NCBI GenBank assembly: GCA_021413735.1
Contig: JAIOPV010000251.1
Coordinates: forward strand, 1-38,683
Length of the DNA stretch: 38,683 nucleotides
Source of the DNA: Planctomycetota bacterium
GTDB lineage: Bacteria; Planctomycetota; Planctomycetia; Gemmatales; Gemmataceae
Reading direction: 5' to 3'
Shown here: positions 1 to 8,825 of the stretch, piece after piece
How the letters are laid out: each line of letters begins with the position of its first letter
Numbering within the stretch: position 1 is the stretch's first letter
The notes under the pieces: generated by a model
What the model was told of the DNA's origin: nothing
Seen by the model: the letters and a program-made list of their open reading frames with translations, nothing else
The model's database searches: none
Made by a program: the position numbers and the translations under genes

Positions 1-36
1 CGCCGCGAGTCTTCGAGCGGCGGGTGAGGGGGCACC
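1..36. repeat. End of a dispersed hairpin repeat element
   Basis: Bases 10-32 are the exact reverse complement of bases 28618-28640, which lie inside the hairpin element between the epimerase and FAD oxidoreductase genes. The match is 23 nt, so the window begins inside another copy of that repeat family (core GGGTGAGGGGG). Only one end is visible here. Confidence 0.6.
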
Positions 37-97
37 ACGACTCTCAAACACCAACAGCGTTATCCCTGATTCCGCCATTAATTACCAATTGTGTTCA

Positions 98-1138
98 TCA
101 GGAGCGTATCGGTTGCGGCAGCTTTTGCGGGCAAGATGCCCGCCGTCCCAGGATCGCAAACTGTTTCGCCACTTCCTTCCAGAAGCCCCACGCGAAGCCG
201 TAGTGAATCGCCACGAACACCAACGGTATCCGTCGCCCGACGCCTCGTGGTTGGCTTCGCCCAAGCACCATTCCCGCCGCGAGCAACACGGCTGCATAAA
301 GCCCGACGCTCGCGAGCCACGCCCAACCCACTTCCGACACGAACAGGCTGATTAAGCCGCCGAGGATTGACCACACCGCCCACAACGGCGGCACCAACGC
401 CGGCAATGTCAGCGAGTTCGGGTGCTTGAACGCGAGCTTGGCCCGTCCAAGACCGTAGCGTGAGAGTTGGTAGAATAACGCCTTGAAGTTGTTTCGCGGC
501 TCGTACACGATCTTCACGCTTGGGGCGAAGTAGCACGTCAACCCGGCCGCGTGAACCCGCTCGTTGAACTCCACATCTTCGCAAGCGTCGAACGCTTCAT
601 CGAACAGCCCGATGCGGTGCAGCACCGTTCGGCTGTACGCGACCGCCGTGCTTTGCGGAGGCACGAACTTCGCCTGATCGGAGTAGATGTCAGAGTCAGG
701 ATTGTGACCGAGGCGACTGCCGCGAGCCGTGGAGACAGCCATCTGGAACAGCGACGGTTCGGGCACGTCGAGCGGTTGCGGGCGACCAAGGCAATCCGCG
801 CCGCTCGTGGCGAACGCTGCCGAGAGGTTCTTGAGGTAGTCGCGATCCGGGACGTGGCAGTGTCCATCCACGACGACGACGACATCGTTCGAGGCGTGTC
901 GAATGGCGGTGTTACGGCCCGCCGACGAGAACCGCGACGGATTGAACACGAGCTTGAGGTTGTCGAACTCGCCCTGGAGTCGTCGCACGATGGGCACGGT
1001 GGCGTCGGTGGAAACGCCGTCGGCGACGATGACTTCGTACTGATCCTGCGGGAAGTTCTGGGTGAGCAGTAGCCGCAGGGTGTGTTCGATGGAGCGGGCT
1101 TCGTTCCGCACCGGCACAATAACGCTAACGGATGGCAT
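98..1138 (-). CDS. Family 2 glycosyltransferase, membrane-anchored
   Basis: This 346-aa protein should transfer a sugar from a nucleotide-sugar donor to a lipid-linked acceptor at the inner face of the membrane during exopolysaccharide assembly. The N-terminus (SVIVPVRNEARSIEHTL) is the GT-A fold opening of family 2 enzymes. Residues 91-93 (DGH) fill the DxD-like metal site, and an ED pair at about 187-188 (CEDVEF) fits the usual catalytic-base region. Hydrophobic segments from about residue 245 onward form C-terminal membrane anchors, as in ExoA-type succinoglycan enzymes. A GGAAA stretch lies about 9 nt before the ATG. It is the last gene of the minus-strand exosortase/polysaccharide block, 54 nt after the sugar transferase. 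The sugar and acceptor cannot be read from sequence. Confidence 0.85.
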   Translation of the reverse strand: MPSVSVIVPVRNEARSIEHTLRLLLTQNFPQDQYEVIVADGVSTDATVPIVRRLQGEFDNLKLVFNPSRFSSAGRNTAIRHASNDVVVVVDGHCHVPDRDYLKNLSAAFATSGADCLGRPQPLDVPEPSLFQMAVSTARGSRLGHNPDSDIYSDQAKFVPPQSTAVAYSRTVLHRIGLFDEAFDACEDVEFNERVHAAGLTCYFAPSVKIVYEPRNNFKALFYQLSRYGLGRAKLAFKHPNSLTLPALVPPLWAVWSILGGLISLFVSEVGWAWLASVGLYAAVLLAAGMVLGRSQPRGVGRRIPLVFVAIHYGFAWGFWKEVAKQFAILGRRASCPQKLPQPIRS

Positions 1139-1162
1139 GTGATGTGATTTCCAAAGTTTAGC

Positions 1163-1183
1163 CGCCGCCCCAGCGGGGCGGCG
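1163..1183. repeat. GC-rich palindrome between genes
   Basis: CGCCGCCCC and CGGGGCGGCG form a hairpin with a 2-nt centre in the 54-nt gap between the sugar transferase and the glycosyltransferase. The same type of CCCC/GGGG palindrome recurs at 2697-2760, 5158-5182, 10079-10105, 13528-13600 and 18001-18062, always between genes. Confidence 0.6.
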
Positions 1184-1192
1184 TTGGCAACA

Positions 1193-1930
1193 TCATTCCG
1201 TTGGTGTGTGTGGCTTACGCTGATAGAGCTTCTTCATTCCGAAGAGCTTCATTCCCGTGGCGAACAGGATGAACAGCCAGAGATTCGGCGAAGTGTTGCG
1301 AATGTAGAACAAGTCGTAGGCGAGCTTGTTCTTCACGCTCTGCAAACACGTATCCGGCGGCAGGTGAATCTGTGCGAAGCCCGTGATGCCCGGCTTCACG
1401 GTGTGTCGGCGGTTGTAGCCGGGGACCACGTCTCGCAACTTCGCCACGATCTCGGGTCGCTCCGGTCGCGGCCCGATCAGGCTCATGTCGCCTCGAAGCA
1501 CGTTCCACAACTGTGGCAGCTCATCGAGGTGCAACTTGCGGAACACGTGACCCAGCGGCGTGATTCGCGGGTCGCCCGGCGTACTCCACTTCGGGCCGGA
1601 GAGCCGTTCGCAATCGTGGTACATGCTGCGAATCTTGTACAGCGTGAAGATTCGCCCGCCCTTGCCGACTCGCGTCTGACTGTAGATCGCAGGTCCACGC
1701 GAGGTGAGCCTGACGAGCAACACGCAGACCGCCATGACTGGCAGCGCCACGAGCGAGAACGCTCCAGCGATCGCGAGATCCGCGACCGTGCGCACACGAT
1801 CCCCGATACCCGCCACGGGAGCGAGTACCGCAATCGGCTTCGGCGGTGGACGGCGGCGAGTCACGGTATGGGTTCGCAACGCGGGCCTCTGGGTCACCAA
1901 CCCGGCGAACCGGGACGTGCGTTGTGGCAT
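1193..1930 (-). CDS. Undecaprenyl-phosphate sugar phosphotransferase, short form
   Basis: This 245-aa bacterial sugar transferase belongs to the WbaP/WcaJ/PglC catalytic-domain family. It would load the first sugar-1-phosphate onto undecaprenyl phosphate and so initiate polysaccharide repeat-unit synthesis. One hydrophobic segment (DLAIAGAFSLVALPVMAVCV) anchors it. Family motifs follow: KIRSM, DELPQLWNVLRGDMSLIGPR (catalytic Asp-Glu and the GPRP signature) and GITG. The long N-terminal membrane domain of WbaP is absent, so it is a minimal enzyme. I chose the ATG at 1930 because TGAGGATCG lies 8-9 nt upstream. An earlier ATG at 2047 would add 39 low-complexity residues and overlap the EpsI-like gene. 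Confidence 0.88.
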   Translation of the reverse strand: MPQRTSRFAGLVTQRPALRTHTVTRRRPPPKPIAVLAPVAGIGDRVRTVADLAIAGAFSLVALPVMAVCVLLVRLTSRGPAIYSQTRVGKGGRIFTLYKIRSMYHDCERLSGPKWSTPGDPRITPLGHVFRKLHLDELPQLWNVLRGDMSLIGPRPERPEIVAKLRDVVPGYNRRHTVKPGITGFAQIHLPPDTCLQSVKNKLAYDLFYIRNTSPNLWLFILFATGMKLFGMKKLYQRKPHTPTE

Positions 1931-2013
1931 CGAGACGATCCTCAGGGGCGAGAACTCGGCTTGTCGGTCCGGTTCGCCCGGACACACACTGTGAACGTCC
2001 GGCACAACCGGAC

Positions 2014-2673
2014 TTACTTTCCAAACGCTGCGGAAAACTGACCCCACGCGGCGATCACGAACGCCTTCGTGGTGGCATCATCTTCAGGAACTCGTTCTTC
2101 GCTATCGCCTTCACCGAGCGGCGTGGCGACGTACAACTTGAACAGCACGGGCACGGAGTTGAGCTGCTTCGCGAACTGCCAGCGAGGGTTCTCAGGGGCA
2201 ACCCAGGTGCCGTTCGTGCTCCAGGCCCAACGAATCCGAACGCGGTCTACCTTCGTCTGCGTCTTCTTCTCAAAGTCCGCAATGTAATAATTCACAGTCG
2301 AGCCACCGGGCAAGTCCAGCGTTTCTCGCTTTGGACCGCGGAGGCACTTATACCCACTCCCGACGTAGCAGATATCGGGTGTGTGTGTCGATACCGATCC
2401 GGGAATGCCGCTGATGATCGACACGACGCCCGATTGTCCGGTGGCAACCGACACGTATCGTCGAGAAGTCGCGGTGCTGCGTTCGTTCGTCGGCATCTCG
2501 GTTGGCACCTCGGTCGGCTGCCAGTCGGCGAAATGCACTTCGAGTTTGTGAAGCCGTTCGGTTTGCGCCGGGTTCGGGCTGAACACAGACCAGCGCTGTG
2601 TGACCGCTCCGTGAACCAACGCCGCTCCGACGATCAGCACGGTAATGACAGCAAATATCGGGGTCTTCAGCAT
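2014..2673 (-). CDS. Exosortase-associated EpsI-family protein
   Basis: This 219-aa protein has one N-terminal membrane segment (residues 5-23) and an extracytoplasmic domain typical of EpsI proteins that accompany exosortases. The diagnostic motif is HTPDICYVGSGY at 97-108, matching the family's H-x-P-x-x-C-x-x-x-x-G-[WY] pattern, and a conserved YYI strand follows. In other bacteria EpsI is encoded beside or fused to the exosortase and is needed for exopolysaccharide/EPS-linked sorting, but its reaction is not settled. Here it sits between the chain-length regulator and the sugar transferase, with the exosortase two genes upstream in the same orientation. The C-terminus (from about 175) is less conserved. 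Confidence 0.85.
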   Translation of the reverse strand: MLKTPIFAVITVLIVGAALVHGAVTQRWSVFSPNPAQTERLHKLEVHFADWQPTEVPTEMPTNERSTATSRRYVSVATGQSGVVSIISGIPGSVSTHTPDICYVGSGYKCLRGPKRETLDLPGGSTVNYYIADFEKKTQTKVDRVRIRWAWSTNGTWVAPENPRWQFAKQLNSVPVLFKLYVATPLGEGDSEERVPEDDATTKAFVIAAWGQFSAAFGK

Positions 2674-2696
2674 CGGGGTGCTCGCTCGTGTTCGTT

Positions 2697-2760
2697 TAGC
2701 GGTGGTCCCAACGGGGACACCGTCTTTTCAATCGCGACCCCGTTGGGGTCGCGACTAAAC
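2697..2760. repeat. Paired CCCAACGGGG palindromes
   Basis: GTCCCAACGGGGAC and GACCCCGTTGGGGTC are each self-complementary and also pair with one another across a short AT-rich spacer. They fill the gap between the EpsI-like gene and the Wzz-like gene. They belong to the same dispersed family as 13528-13600. Confidence 0.6.
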
Positions 2761-2770
2761 CGTTCATCTT

Positions 2771-5125
2771 TCAACACAGCGCTTCTTCACCGGTCGCTCC
2801 GACGTACACGACGCCGGAATACGGAATCTCCATCGTCGCAACTCGCTCGGCCGCTCGCTTCAACAACGGCGACGTCGTTTCGCGATACAACGCACACACC
2901 AACACGACCTCACAGCGACGAGCCACTTCCACCGACTCGGCAGCCGTCAGCAAAGCGTGACCGTGAATCACCACGCAGTCGTAAGGAGCACGGAACCGTT
3001 CGAGCAGGTTTTCGAGCTGTTCACCGGTCGCGGCGATGCGTGCCTCGTCGGACCACTTGCCCGCCGACAGGAAGTGCAACCCGCTCGGCAGATGATGCAG
3101 AGCCGTCGATAGGTCGATCTCGGTTCGCAGGTGTTCGCACACCCCCGGCGAGTTCGCCACACCAGCGAAGTCGTGCAACTGCGGATCACGCAAATCGAAA
3201 TCCACCAGCAGCGTCTTGTATCCACTTTGTGCGAGGCTGCTTGCCAGCCCAAACGCGGCGAACGCTTTTCCTTCTTCGCCGAGCGGGCTGGTAACCGCTA
3301 CCGTCGTTGCTCCACGGGCGAGCCATGCTTGCGAAACGTGCGCCCGCAGTCGGTCCATTGCCTCGTTCGCGGCTGTTCGCTTGCTCGCATCGCGACTGTT
3401 GGCTTCATTCGGCTTGCACGGGATCACACCGACCACCGGCAGCGGCGTCGCGGATTTTACGTCGCTCAGCGAGCTGACCCGCTTCGCGAAGGTCTCGAAG
3501 GCGATGACGCCGAGGATCATCACGCCGAAGCCCATGAACCCGGCGAACACCGTGCCCATGATCTGCTTCTTCATGTCTTTCTGGGTCGGGTTCGAGCCAG
3601 GCTGAAGGATTCGCACCCGCGGCGGCGAAGCCAGTTCCATCTGCGTCATGTAGTACTGGCGAACGAGCCCGCGGAAGATGCCGTCTTGGCCTTCCTTCCT
3701 GCTGTTTTCGGGGTCGTACTCGACCACTTCGCGACCACTCGCCGGCTGAAATTGGTTTGCTCGCTCCGCGGGCGGCAGTTCCGCGAGATGCTTCTCCGAC
3801 TTCGCCAGCAAGAACTTCACGAGATCGTGCTGCTCCTGCAGACGCTGAATGGTCGCGATCAGTTCATCCATTTGCGTCGCGACCTTCTGAGCTTCGCCGA
3901 CTCGGCGAGCGCCCTCAAGTGCGTTGGCCTTCTCGGTGCGAATCTCCTTCAGCTTGGCCGTGTGTGCTTCCCAGGCCTGCTTCAACTCAAGCACCTTGGG
4001 AGCGTTCGGATCGCCAGCCTCAGAGTAAAACTTGTAAGCCCGATGCGCCTGACTGACCCTGAGAATCTGGACGATCACGTCCTGCTCTTTCTCGACAAGA
4101 TCGAGAGTGGCCTGGGGCACGGGTGCCGCCTGGATCGCGTCGAGCTTTTGCTTCATCTGGGCGAGCCGACGTTTGCCATCGTTGACTTGCCCCGGCAACC
4201 GTTCAAATTCCTCTCGCAACCTGTCGATCTTCGCCATCAACGCGCGAGGGTCCATCTTTGACGGATCGAATGCTGGCTGGCCAAGGGGCGCATTCGGGTT
4301 GCCCGGAGCGACAGCGCCTTCAGGAGCGAGTAGCGGAAGTGGCGCCGGAGGAGGAACCATCGGGTTCGGAATGACGTTCCCGTTCTGATCTTTCGGGGCG
4401 GTTGGGTCCGTGGTTCCACCGATCTGCTTCACCGGATCTTTTGACCCCGCGTGGACCGGTGTGAATCGACCGAGTTGCTTCTGCATGTCCTGCATCGCGA
4501 TTTCGACCTGCTCCATGAAGTACCGCTTGTCCTTCACGTCCTTCTCGATCACCTCCTTGGTGAACGCTTTCTGCACGGCATCCACGATTTTCTTGGTGTC
4601 GGCGGATTCGTGGCCCTTGAACGTGACGCGAATCACTTCGGAGCCGTCCTGCCAGTTAATCACCAGTTCCTCGTCGAGAAACTTGATCGGATCCTTCTGG
4701 GCCTTGATCGTCGGCAAGTCTTTGATGTCGCGCAGTGCGGAGTTCAACACGAACTCCGACTTGAGAAGTGCCGACGTGGTTTTCAGGTACGTCACGAAAT
4801 CGGTACGGGCCTGGCCGGGGTTGTTCTGGTTCGCCACTGTTGGCGGCACCGACGACACCTGGAACAGTCCGTAAGACTCGTACTTGCTGGAGAGGATTTC
4901 CCACGCGGCGAACGCTCCGCCACTGCCGAGGAGCGTGCCGCAGAACAGGATCATCAGCCAGTGCAGCCGAACGTACGTCAGGATGCGAAGGCCATTGCCC
5001 TCGTCGGGCTTGACCCCTGGTTTGCCAGCAGTTACAGGCCGAACCGCTGATGGTCTGGTCGGCGCTGCCGAGGTCGGCGTGGTCGGAATCGTGTGTGGAG
5101 CGTGCATATCCGTACCTGAGTCCAT
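2771..5125 (-). CDS. Wzz-type chain-length regulator fused to a degenerate BY-kinase domain
   Basis: This 784-aa protein has the polysaccharide co-polymerase layout. TM1 lies at about 56-76, a large periplasmic Wzz-like coiled-coil region with a Pro-rich insert at about 255-290 follows, then TM2 at about 522-545 and a cytoplasmic P-loop domain from about 600. Active BY-kinases need intact Walker A, A' and B and a Tyr-rich tail. Here Walker A is SPLGEEGKAF (613-622), keeping the Lys but with Ala where Ser/Thr binds Mg. Walker A' is LLVDFDLRDP (639-648) and looks intact. Walker B reads CVVIHGHAL (717-725) with His in place of Asp, and the C-terminus (GATGEEALC) has no Tyr cluster. I infer a structural chain-length or assembly role without autophosphorylation. 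A second possible start is the ATG at 5107. Confidence 0.85.
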   Translation of the reverse strand: MDSGTDMHAPHTIPTTPTSAAPTRPSAVRPVTAGKPGVKPDEGNGLRILTYVRLHWLMILFCGTLLGSGGAFAAWEILSSKYESYGLFQVSSVPPTVANQNNPGQARTDFVTYLKTTSALLKSEFVLNSALRDIKDLPTIKAQKDPIKFLDEELVINWQDGSEVIRVTFKGHESADTKKIVDAVQKAFTKEVIEKDVKDKRYFMEQVEIAMQDMQKQLGRFTPVHAGSKDPVKQIGGTTDPTAPKDQNGNVIPNPMVPPPAPLPLLAPEGAVAPGNPNAPLGQPAFDPSKMDPRALMAKIDRLREEFERLPGQVNDGKRRLAQMKQKLDAIQAAPVPQATLDLVEKEQDVIVQILRVSQAHRAYKFYSEAGDPNAPKVLELKQAWEAHTAKLKEIRTEKANALEGARRVGEAQKVATQMDELIATIQRLQEQHDLVKFLLAKSEKHLAELPPAERANQFQPASGREVVEYDPENSRKEGQDGIFRGLVRQYYMTQMELASPPRVRILQPGSNPTQKDMKKQIMGTVFAGFMGFGVMILGVIAFETFAKRVSSLSDVKSATPLPVVGVIPCKPNEANSRDASKRTAANEAMDRLRAHVSQAWLARGATTVAVTSPLGEEGKAFAAFGLASSLAQSGYKTLLVDFDLRDPQLHDFAGVANSPGVCEHLRTEIDLSTALHHLPSGLHFLSAGKWSDEARIAATGEQLENLLERFRAPYDCVVIHGHALLTAAESVEVARRCEVVLVCALYRETTSPLLKRAAERVATMEIPYSGVVYVGATGEEALC

Positions 5126-5157
5126 TCAGGGGACGAAACATTGTCGCGTTTGCGGTG

Positions 5158-5182
5158 TCGCGGCCGCCCCAGCGGGGCGGCG
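5158..5182. repeat. GCCGCCCC/GGGGCGGC palindrome
   Basis: A short GC palindrome of the same family as 1163-1183, in the 64-nt gap between the exosortase and the Wzz-like gene. Confidence 0.5.
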
Positions 5183-5189
5183 AATACTG

Positions 5190-6128
5190 TCACGCGGGCA
5201 TCGGGCTGAGCCCATGCACGCGAACCGGTTCTGATTTCGCTACCGGCGTCCTGGCTGGCCCAGTTTCGACCACCAACCGCGTGAGAACCCACAGTTCCAA
5301 CGCCAGCAAACCGAGCCCGATGGGCATCATCAGATAGCCGAGCGCATCGTGCATGAACTCGGTCGTGTTCTTGTTTGTGAAGAAGACGTAACACATGCCC
5401 GTAGCCGTGATTCGCAGCACATTCGCGGCAATGGCGATCGGCACGATTCCCAGCACGATCATGAACTTCTCGAACCGCGTGCGATCCATCAACAGCACGG
5501 CGCCGATCGAGAATGCCGCGAACGTCATGAGCATCTTCAAGCCGCTGCACGCATCCACGACGCCGAGGCGAACTTCGTCGATCAGGATGAGGTTCCCATC
5601 GCGGAGCGCCGGTTGCCCGAGCGTTTGAAGCAGGAACGTGCTGCACACGGTCGCGGTCGTTTTCAGCGGTTGCCCGACGTTCCGTTCCAGTTCATACGGC
5701 AACGGGATCATGAAGACCAAAAACGCGATGGCTGGCCCGGTTCGCTTGATGAGCGGCCAGCCGCCAGCCGCCACGTTGATGGCCACGAGCGCGAGCAGCA
5801 ATGAAGCCGCGTCGAGTTGGTGGAACAACATGCTGCCCGCGATAGCTCGCATCGCCAGCGCAACAAACAGCAGCAGACAGCCGACGATCGGCATGGGTCT
5901 TGGAGTAAACGTTCCGGATTGCCACGCTCGGCGAATCAGGAACGCCGAGAACAACGGGACGAGCAACCCGTGAGAGTATTGCGGGTCGTTGAGCCACTTG
6001 TCGGCGAAGACGCTCAGCATGGGCAGGTACGCCCAGACGAGCAATCCGCTGAGGACCGCGAGCGGCCACATCTGAGCGCGAACGATCGGAGCGGTGGTAT
6101 TCGGTGCAGGCACTTTCGAGGTCAACAT
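5190..6128 (-). CDS. Exosortase (EpsH/Xrt family transpeptidase)
   Basis: This 312-aa multi-spanning inner-membrane protein is the likely protein-sorting enzyme of the block. Exosortases cleave C-terminal PEP-type sorting tails and attach the protein to a surface polymer. The proposed catalytic residues are all visible: Cys194 in DACSGLKML, Arg239 in NVLRITAT and His260 in FMHDALGY. About eight hydrophobic segments surround them. Start ATG 6128 has AGGGA about 6 nt upstream. It is the first gene of the minus-strand cluster and is divergent from scpA across 225 nt. No PEP-CTERM substrate is encoded in the window, so targets must lie elsewhere. The subtype cannot be decided by eye. Confidence 0.9.
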   Translation of the reverse strand: MLTSKVPAPNTTAPIVRAQMWPLAVLSGLLVWAYLPMLSVFADKWLNDPQYSHGLLVPLFSAFLIRRAWQSGTFTPRPMPIVGCLLLFVALAMRAIAGSMLFHQLDAASLLLALVAINVAAGGWPLIKRTGPAIAFLVFMIPLPYELERNVGQPLKTTATVCSTFLLQTLGQPALRDGNLILIDEVRLGVVDACSGLKMLMTFAAFSIGAVLLMDRTRFEKFMIVLGIVPIAIAANVLRITATGMCYVFFTNKNTTEFMHDALGYLMMPIGLGLLALELWVLTRLVVETGPARTPVAKSEPVRVHGLSPMPA

Positions 6129-6353
6129 CCGTGTCCCTGTTTGAGAGGGGCGAACTCACGGGGCGGTGATCGCGGGTCGATCCGTGACCCTGGTATCCCG
6201 ACCGGCGCGGATTGTTGCCCAAGCGTGGAAAACCGGTCAACCCCAACCACTGCGGAATATCGACTGCAACGCTGCAAGCGGCGAATTTGCGTTCGGGATT
6301 GTCCCTGTTTGTCGTGGCGGTCATAGTGTCGAGCCGTTCATCCGGTGGTGTCA

Positions 6354-7157
6354 ATGTCCTACAACGTCGCGCTCGATTCCTTCCACGGTCCGCTCGACCT
6401 GCTCCTCTTTCTCGTTAAACGAAACGAGATTGACGTGCTCGATATTCCCATCGCCCAACTCGCGGACCATTTTCTCGAACATCTCCACGCAGTCCGCGAA
6501 CTCGACGTCGAATTCGCAGGCGAATTCCTGGTCATGGTCGCAACGCTCATGGTGATTAAGAGCCAGATGCTGTTGCCGGAAGAGACGCACGAAGCCCAGG
6601 AACAGCAAGCCGATCCGCGACGCGAACTCGTTCGGCAACTCCTCGAATATCGCAAGTTCAAGGACGCTGCTTCCGCGCTGGAAGAGCGAGCCGAGGAGCA
6701 AGGAACGCGAGTTTCACGACAGGAATTGCCCGAGCCGACAGCCGCCGCCGGGCCAGTCGTGAAGTCGGTGGAACTGTGGGATTTGGTGAGCGCATTCGCT
6801 CGGTTGATGCGAGAAACGCAATCGCTTCAAGCGGTCACGATCGCGGTCGACGACACACCGCAGCACGTCTACGAGGAGCAGATTCAGGAGCGTGTTCGCC
6901 TCGAAGGCCGTGTGCGATTCATCGACATTTTCACGCCGCCGTACTTCAAGGCGAAGCTGATCGGCATCTTCCTCGCGGTGCTGGAACTGGTCCGTCACCA
7001 CGGCCTCGGCCTGGAGTTGGGCGAGGTCGATACCGACATCTGGCTCGTGAAATTGCCCGAACAGATCGAAGGAGTGGTCGTTCAGGCCGGTGGTGACTTG
7101 GGTGGCTCAGTTTCACCCACCGAGGGGGTTACTTCAGATTCCGGCGGCTTATCGTGA
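6354..7157 (+). CDS. scpA: Segregation and condensation protein A
   Basis: ScpA is the kleisin subunit of the bacterial SMC-ScpAB condensin, bridging SMC heads to organise and segregate chromosomes in the cytoplasm. The 267-aa product opens with the family signature NVALDSFHGPLDLLLFLVKR and continues IDVLDIPIAQLADHFLEHL. The winged-helix C-terminal kleisin region is VRFIDIFTPPYFKAKLIGIF LAVLELVR at about 185-220, with EV.. DIWL after it. I prefer ATG 6354, although two in-frame GTG codons (6345, 6348) lie just before it. scpB is not adjacent. The last 76 nt overlap the end of the convergent DedA-type gene. Confidence 0.9.
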   Translation: MSYNVALDSFHGPLDLLLFLVKRNEIDVLDIPIAQLADHFLEHLHAVRELDVEFAGEFLVMVATLMVIKSQMLLPEETHEAQEQQADPRRELVRQLLEYRKFKDAASALEERAEEQGTRVSRQELPEPTAAAGPVVKSVELWDLVSAFARLMRETQSLQAVTIAVDDTPQHVYEEQIQERVRLEGRVRFIDIFTPPYFKAKLIGIFLAVLELVRHHGLGLELGEVDTDIWLVKLPEQIEGVVVQAGGDLGGSVSPTEGVTSDSGGLS

Positions 7158-7885
7158 TGATGGCGACCGGTTACTGCGTCGGCCACGGACTCAAACGCCG
7201 ACTCGACCGCGTGGCCGATTGCTCCGGCAGGCCTCGAGATGATAGTTGGTACGTGTGGTGCTTCGCCCGTGGGGACGTGGCGAGCCAAGAGATAGTGGTA
7301 GACGAATGCGCCCGCGACCATCGCGAGAAGGTGGCTCACAACGAGCGATTTGTGCGCGACGAGTTGATTCGCAAGAGCCAGGAATTGATCGGTGAACCAG
7401 TACGCCAGCCAGAACATCAGGTTCACGATCGGGATGGCGTAGATGGCGTCCGCGAGAACGAATTTCCACAGCGGCAAGCGAACCATTCCGGCGATCACGA
7501 ATACCCACCCGCGGATACCCGGCAGAAGCCGTACGCCAAGCAAGACCGCAACACCATACTTGTCGAACTTCTCCTCGATCTTCGTCCGTTGGTCGGGCGA
7601 GATGAATCGACGTTGCACCCACTTGCGGCTCAAAAGCCACGGTCCCCGCCAACGTCCAATCGCGTACAGCACGATGTCGCCGAGAACTGCTCCGACGATC
7701 ACGACGGGGAGCATGACCCACCATCGCACGCGATCGGGGTTCTCGCGGTCCTCGGCGTACTTCGCGTCCGAGTGGCCGCACAGCACTCCCGCACCGATGA
7801 CCGGCAATTCTTCCGGAATTGGCATCACGGTAGTCGACAGCAGCAGCGCGAGAAAGATGTCGAGGTAGCTGTTGGATGTCACCAT
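7082..7885 (-). CDS. DedA/VTT-family membrane protein
   Basis: This 267-aa inner-membrane protein belongs to the DedA/TVP38 (VTT, SNARE-associated) family, linked to phospholipid/undecaprenyl-phosphate flipping and envelope homeostasis. Seen motifs are STTVMPIPEELPVIGAG near the N-terminus (re-entrant loop with the acidic EE), GAVLGDIVLYAIGRWRG, and the conserved RLLPGIRGWVFVIAGM arginine loop, followed by two more membrane helices. The tail after about residue 215 is charged, histidine-bearing (GRHHHDKPP) and probably disordered. That tail is encoded by the DNA that overlaps the 3' end of scpA. Shine-Dalgarno support for the ATG at 7885 is weak. Alone among its neighbours it faces scpA tail to tail. 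Confidence 0.82.
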   Translation of the reverse strand: MVTSNSYLDIFLALLLSTTVMPIPEELPVIGAGVLCGHSDAKYAEDRENPDRVRWWVMLPVVIVGAVLGDIVLYAIGRWRGPWLLSRKWVQRRFISPDQRTKIEEKFDKYGVAVLLGVRLLPGIRGWVFVIAGMVRLPLWKFVLADAIYAIPIVNLMFWLAYWFTDQFLALANQLVAHKSLVVSHLLAMVAGAFVYHYLLARHVPTGEAPHVPTIISRPAGAIGHAVESAFESVADAVTGRHHHDKPPESEVTPSVGETEPPKSPPA

Positions 7886-7994
7886 CGGGAGACCGTCCGT
7901 GCGGTGCGGTTCGTGGCTCGCCCCATGCCGGGCGGTTCTGACAACGTACAGTAAACCCCAATCGGGGGACAGCCACGCCTTAGGAAGCTAACCA

Positions 7995-8819
7995 ATGAAA
8001 CTCGGCCTCATCAATTCCGCATGGGTTCAAGCGGGTCGCGGCACGGCCTGGGGCATTCGCCAAACCAAAGCCATCGGCTTCGACAGCATCGACATCTTCG
8101 CCGACCCACTCGACAGCGACGTGAAGGAACGCAAACTCATTCGCCTCGAATGCGAAGCGGCTGAGTTGCCGATCGTCAGCGTTGCGTGCGTCGCCGTCGG
8201 ACTCATCGACTTCAACCCGAGCGTGCAACGGTTTCACGTCGATCGCTGCAAATCCTACCTCGATTTCTGCTACCAACTCGGCGCGAAGAATCTGCTGCTC
8301 GTCCTCGGTGAATACATCTGGGAACGCCAGGTGATACCGCCCGCGGAGCAGTGGGCGACCGGCGTGAAGCATCTGAAGACGCTCGGCGATTACGCTGACA
8401 AACTCGGCTTACAGATCGCGCTGGAACTGGAACCGTTCAAGTTGTCGCTGCTGAACGACGTGCCGAACATGGTGCGATTCATCGACGATGTGAACCACCC
8501 CGCAGTGCAAGCGAACATCGACATCAGCCACCTTCAACTTGCTGGCACGAAGCCCGAGGAGTTGCGTGCGTTGAAGGACAAGGCGATTCACGTTCACATC
8601 AGCGATTGCGATGGGAAAATTCACGGCGACTTGCCGCCGGGTCGTGGTGTCGTGGACTTCGTGCCGTATCTGCGAGAGATCGCCGCGCTGGGCATCAACG
8701 GAGCGATCAGCATCGAACTGGAGTATTCGCCGGAGCCGGACAAGATCGCGGAGTGGGTTCACGAAGCCTACGTCGCGACGGATCGTTTGATGAAAGAAGC
8801 CGGCATCAGTCGCGATTAA
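7995..8819 (+). CDS. Sugar phosphate isomerase/epimerase, TIM-barrel family
   Basis: This 274-aa protein is a member of the xylose-isomerase-like TIM-barrel (AP endonuclease 2) superfamily, which interconverts keto and aldo sugars or epimerises them using divalent metal. The opening KLGLINSAWVQAGRGTAW gives strand 1. Metal-ligand candidates are Glu in IALELEPF, His and Asp in NIDISHLQLAG, and His/Asp in IHVHISDCDGKIHGDLPPGR, with the final Glu in SIELEY. TTAGGAAGC precedes ATG 7995 by about 6 nt. It is a single-gene unit with its own intrinsic terminator. The substrate cannot be inferred. Confidence 0.85.
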   Translation: MKLGLINSAWVQAGRGTAWGIRQTKAIGFDSIDIFADPLDSDVKERKLIRLECEAAELPIVSVACVAVGLIDFNPSVQRFHVDRCKSYLDFCYQLGAKNLLLVLGEYIWERQVIPPAEQWATGVKHLKTLGDYADKLGLQIALELEPFKLSLLNDVPNMVRFIDDVNHPAVQANIDISHLQLAGTKPEELRALKDKAIHVHISDCDGKIHGDLPPGRGVVDFVPYLREIAALGINGAISIELEYSPEPDKIAEWVHEAYVATDRLMKEAGISRD

Positions 8820-8825
8820 AACGCG

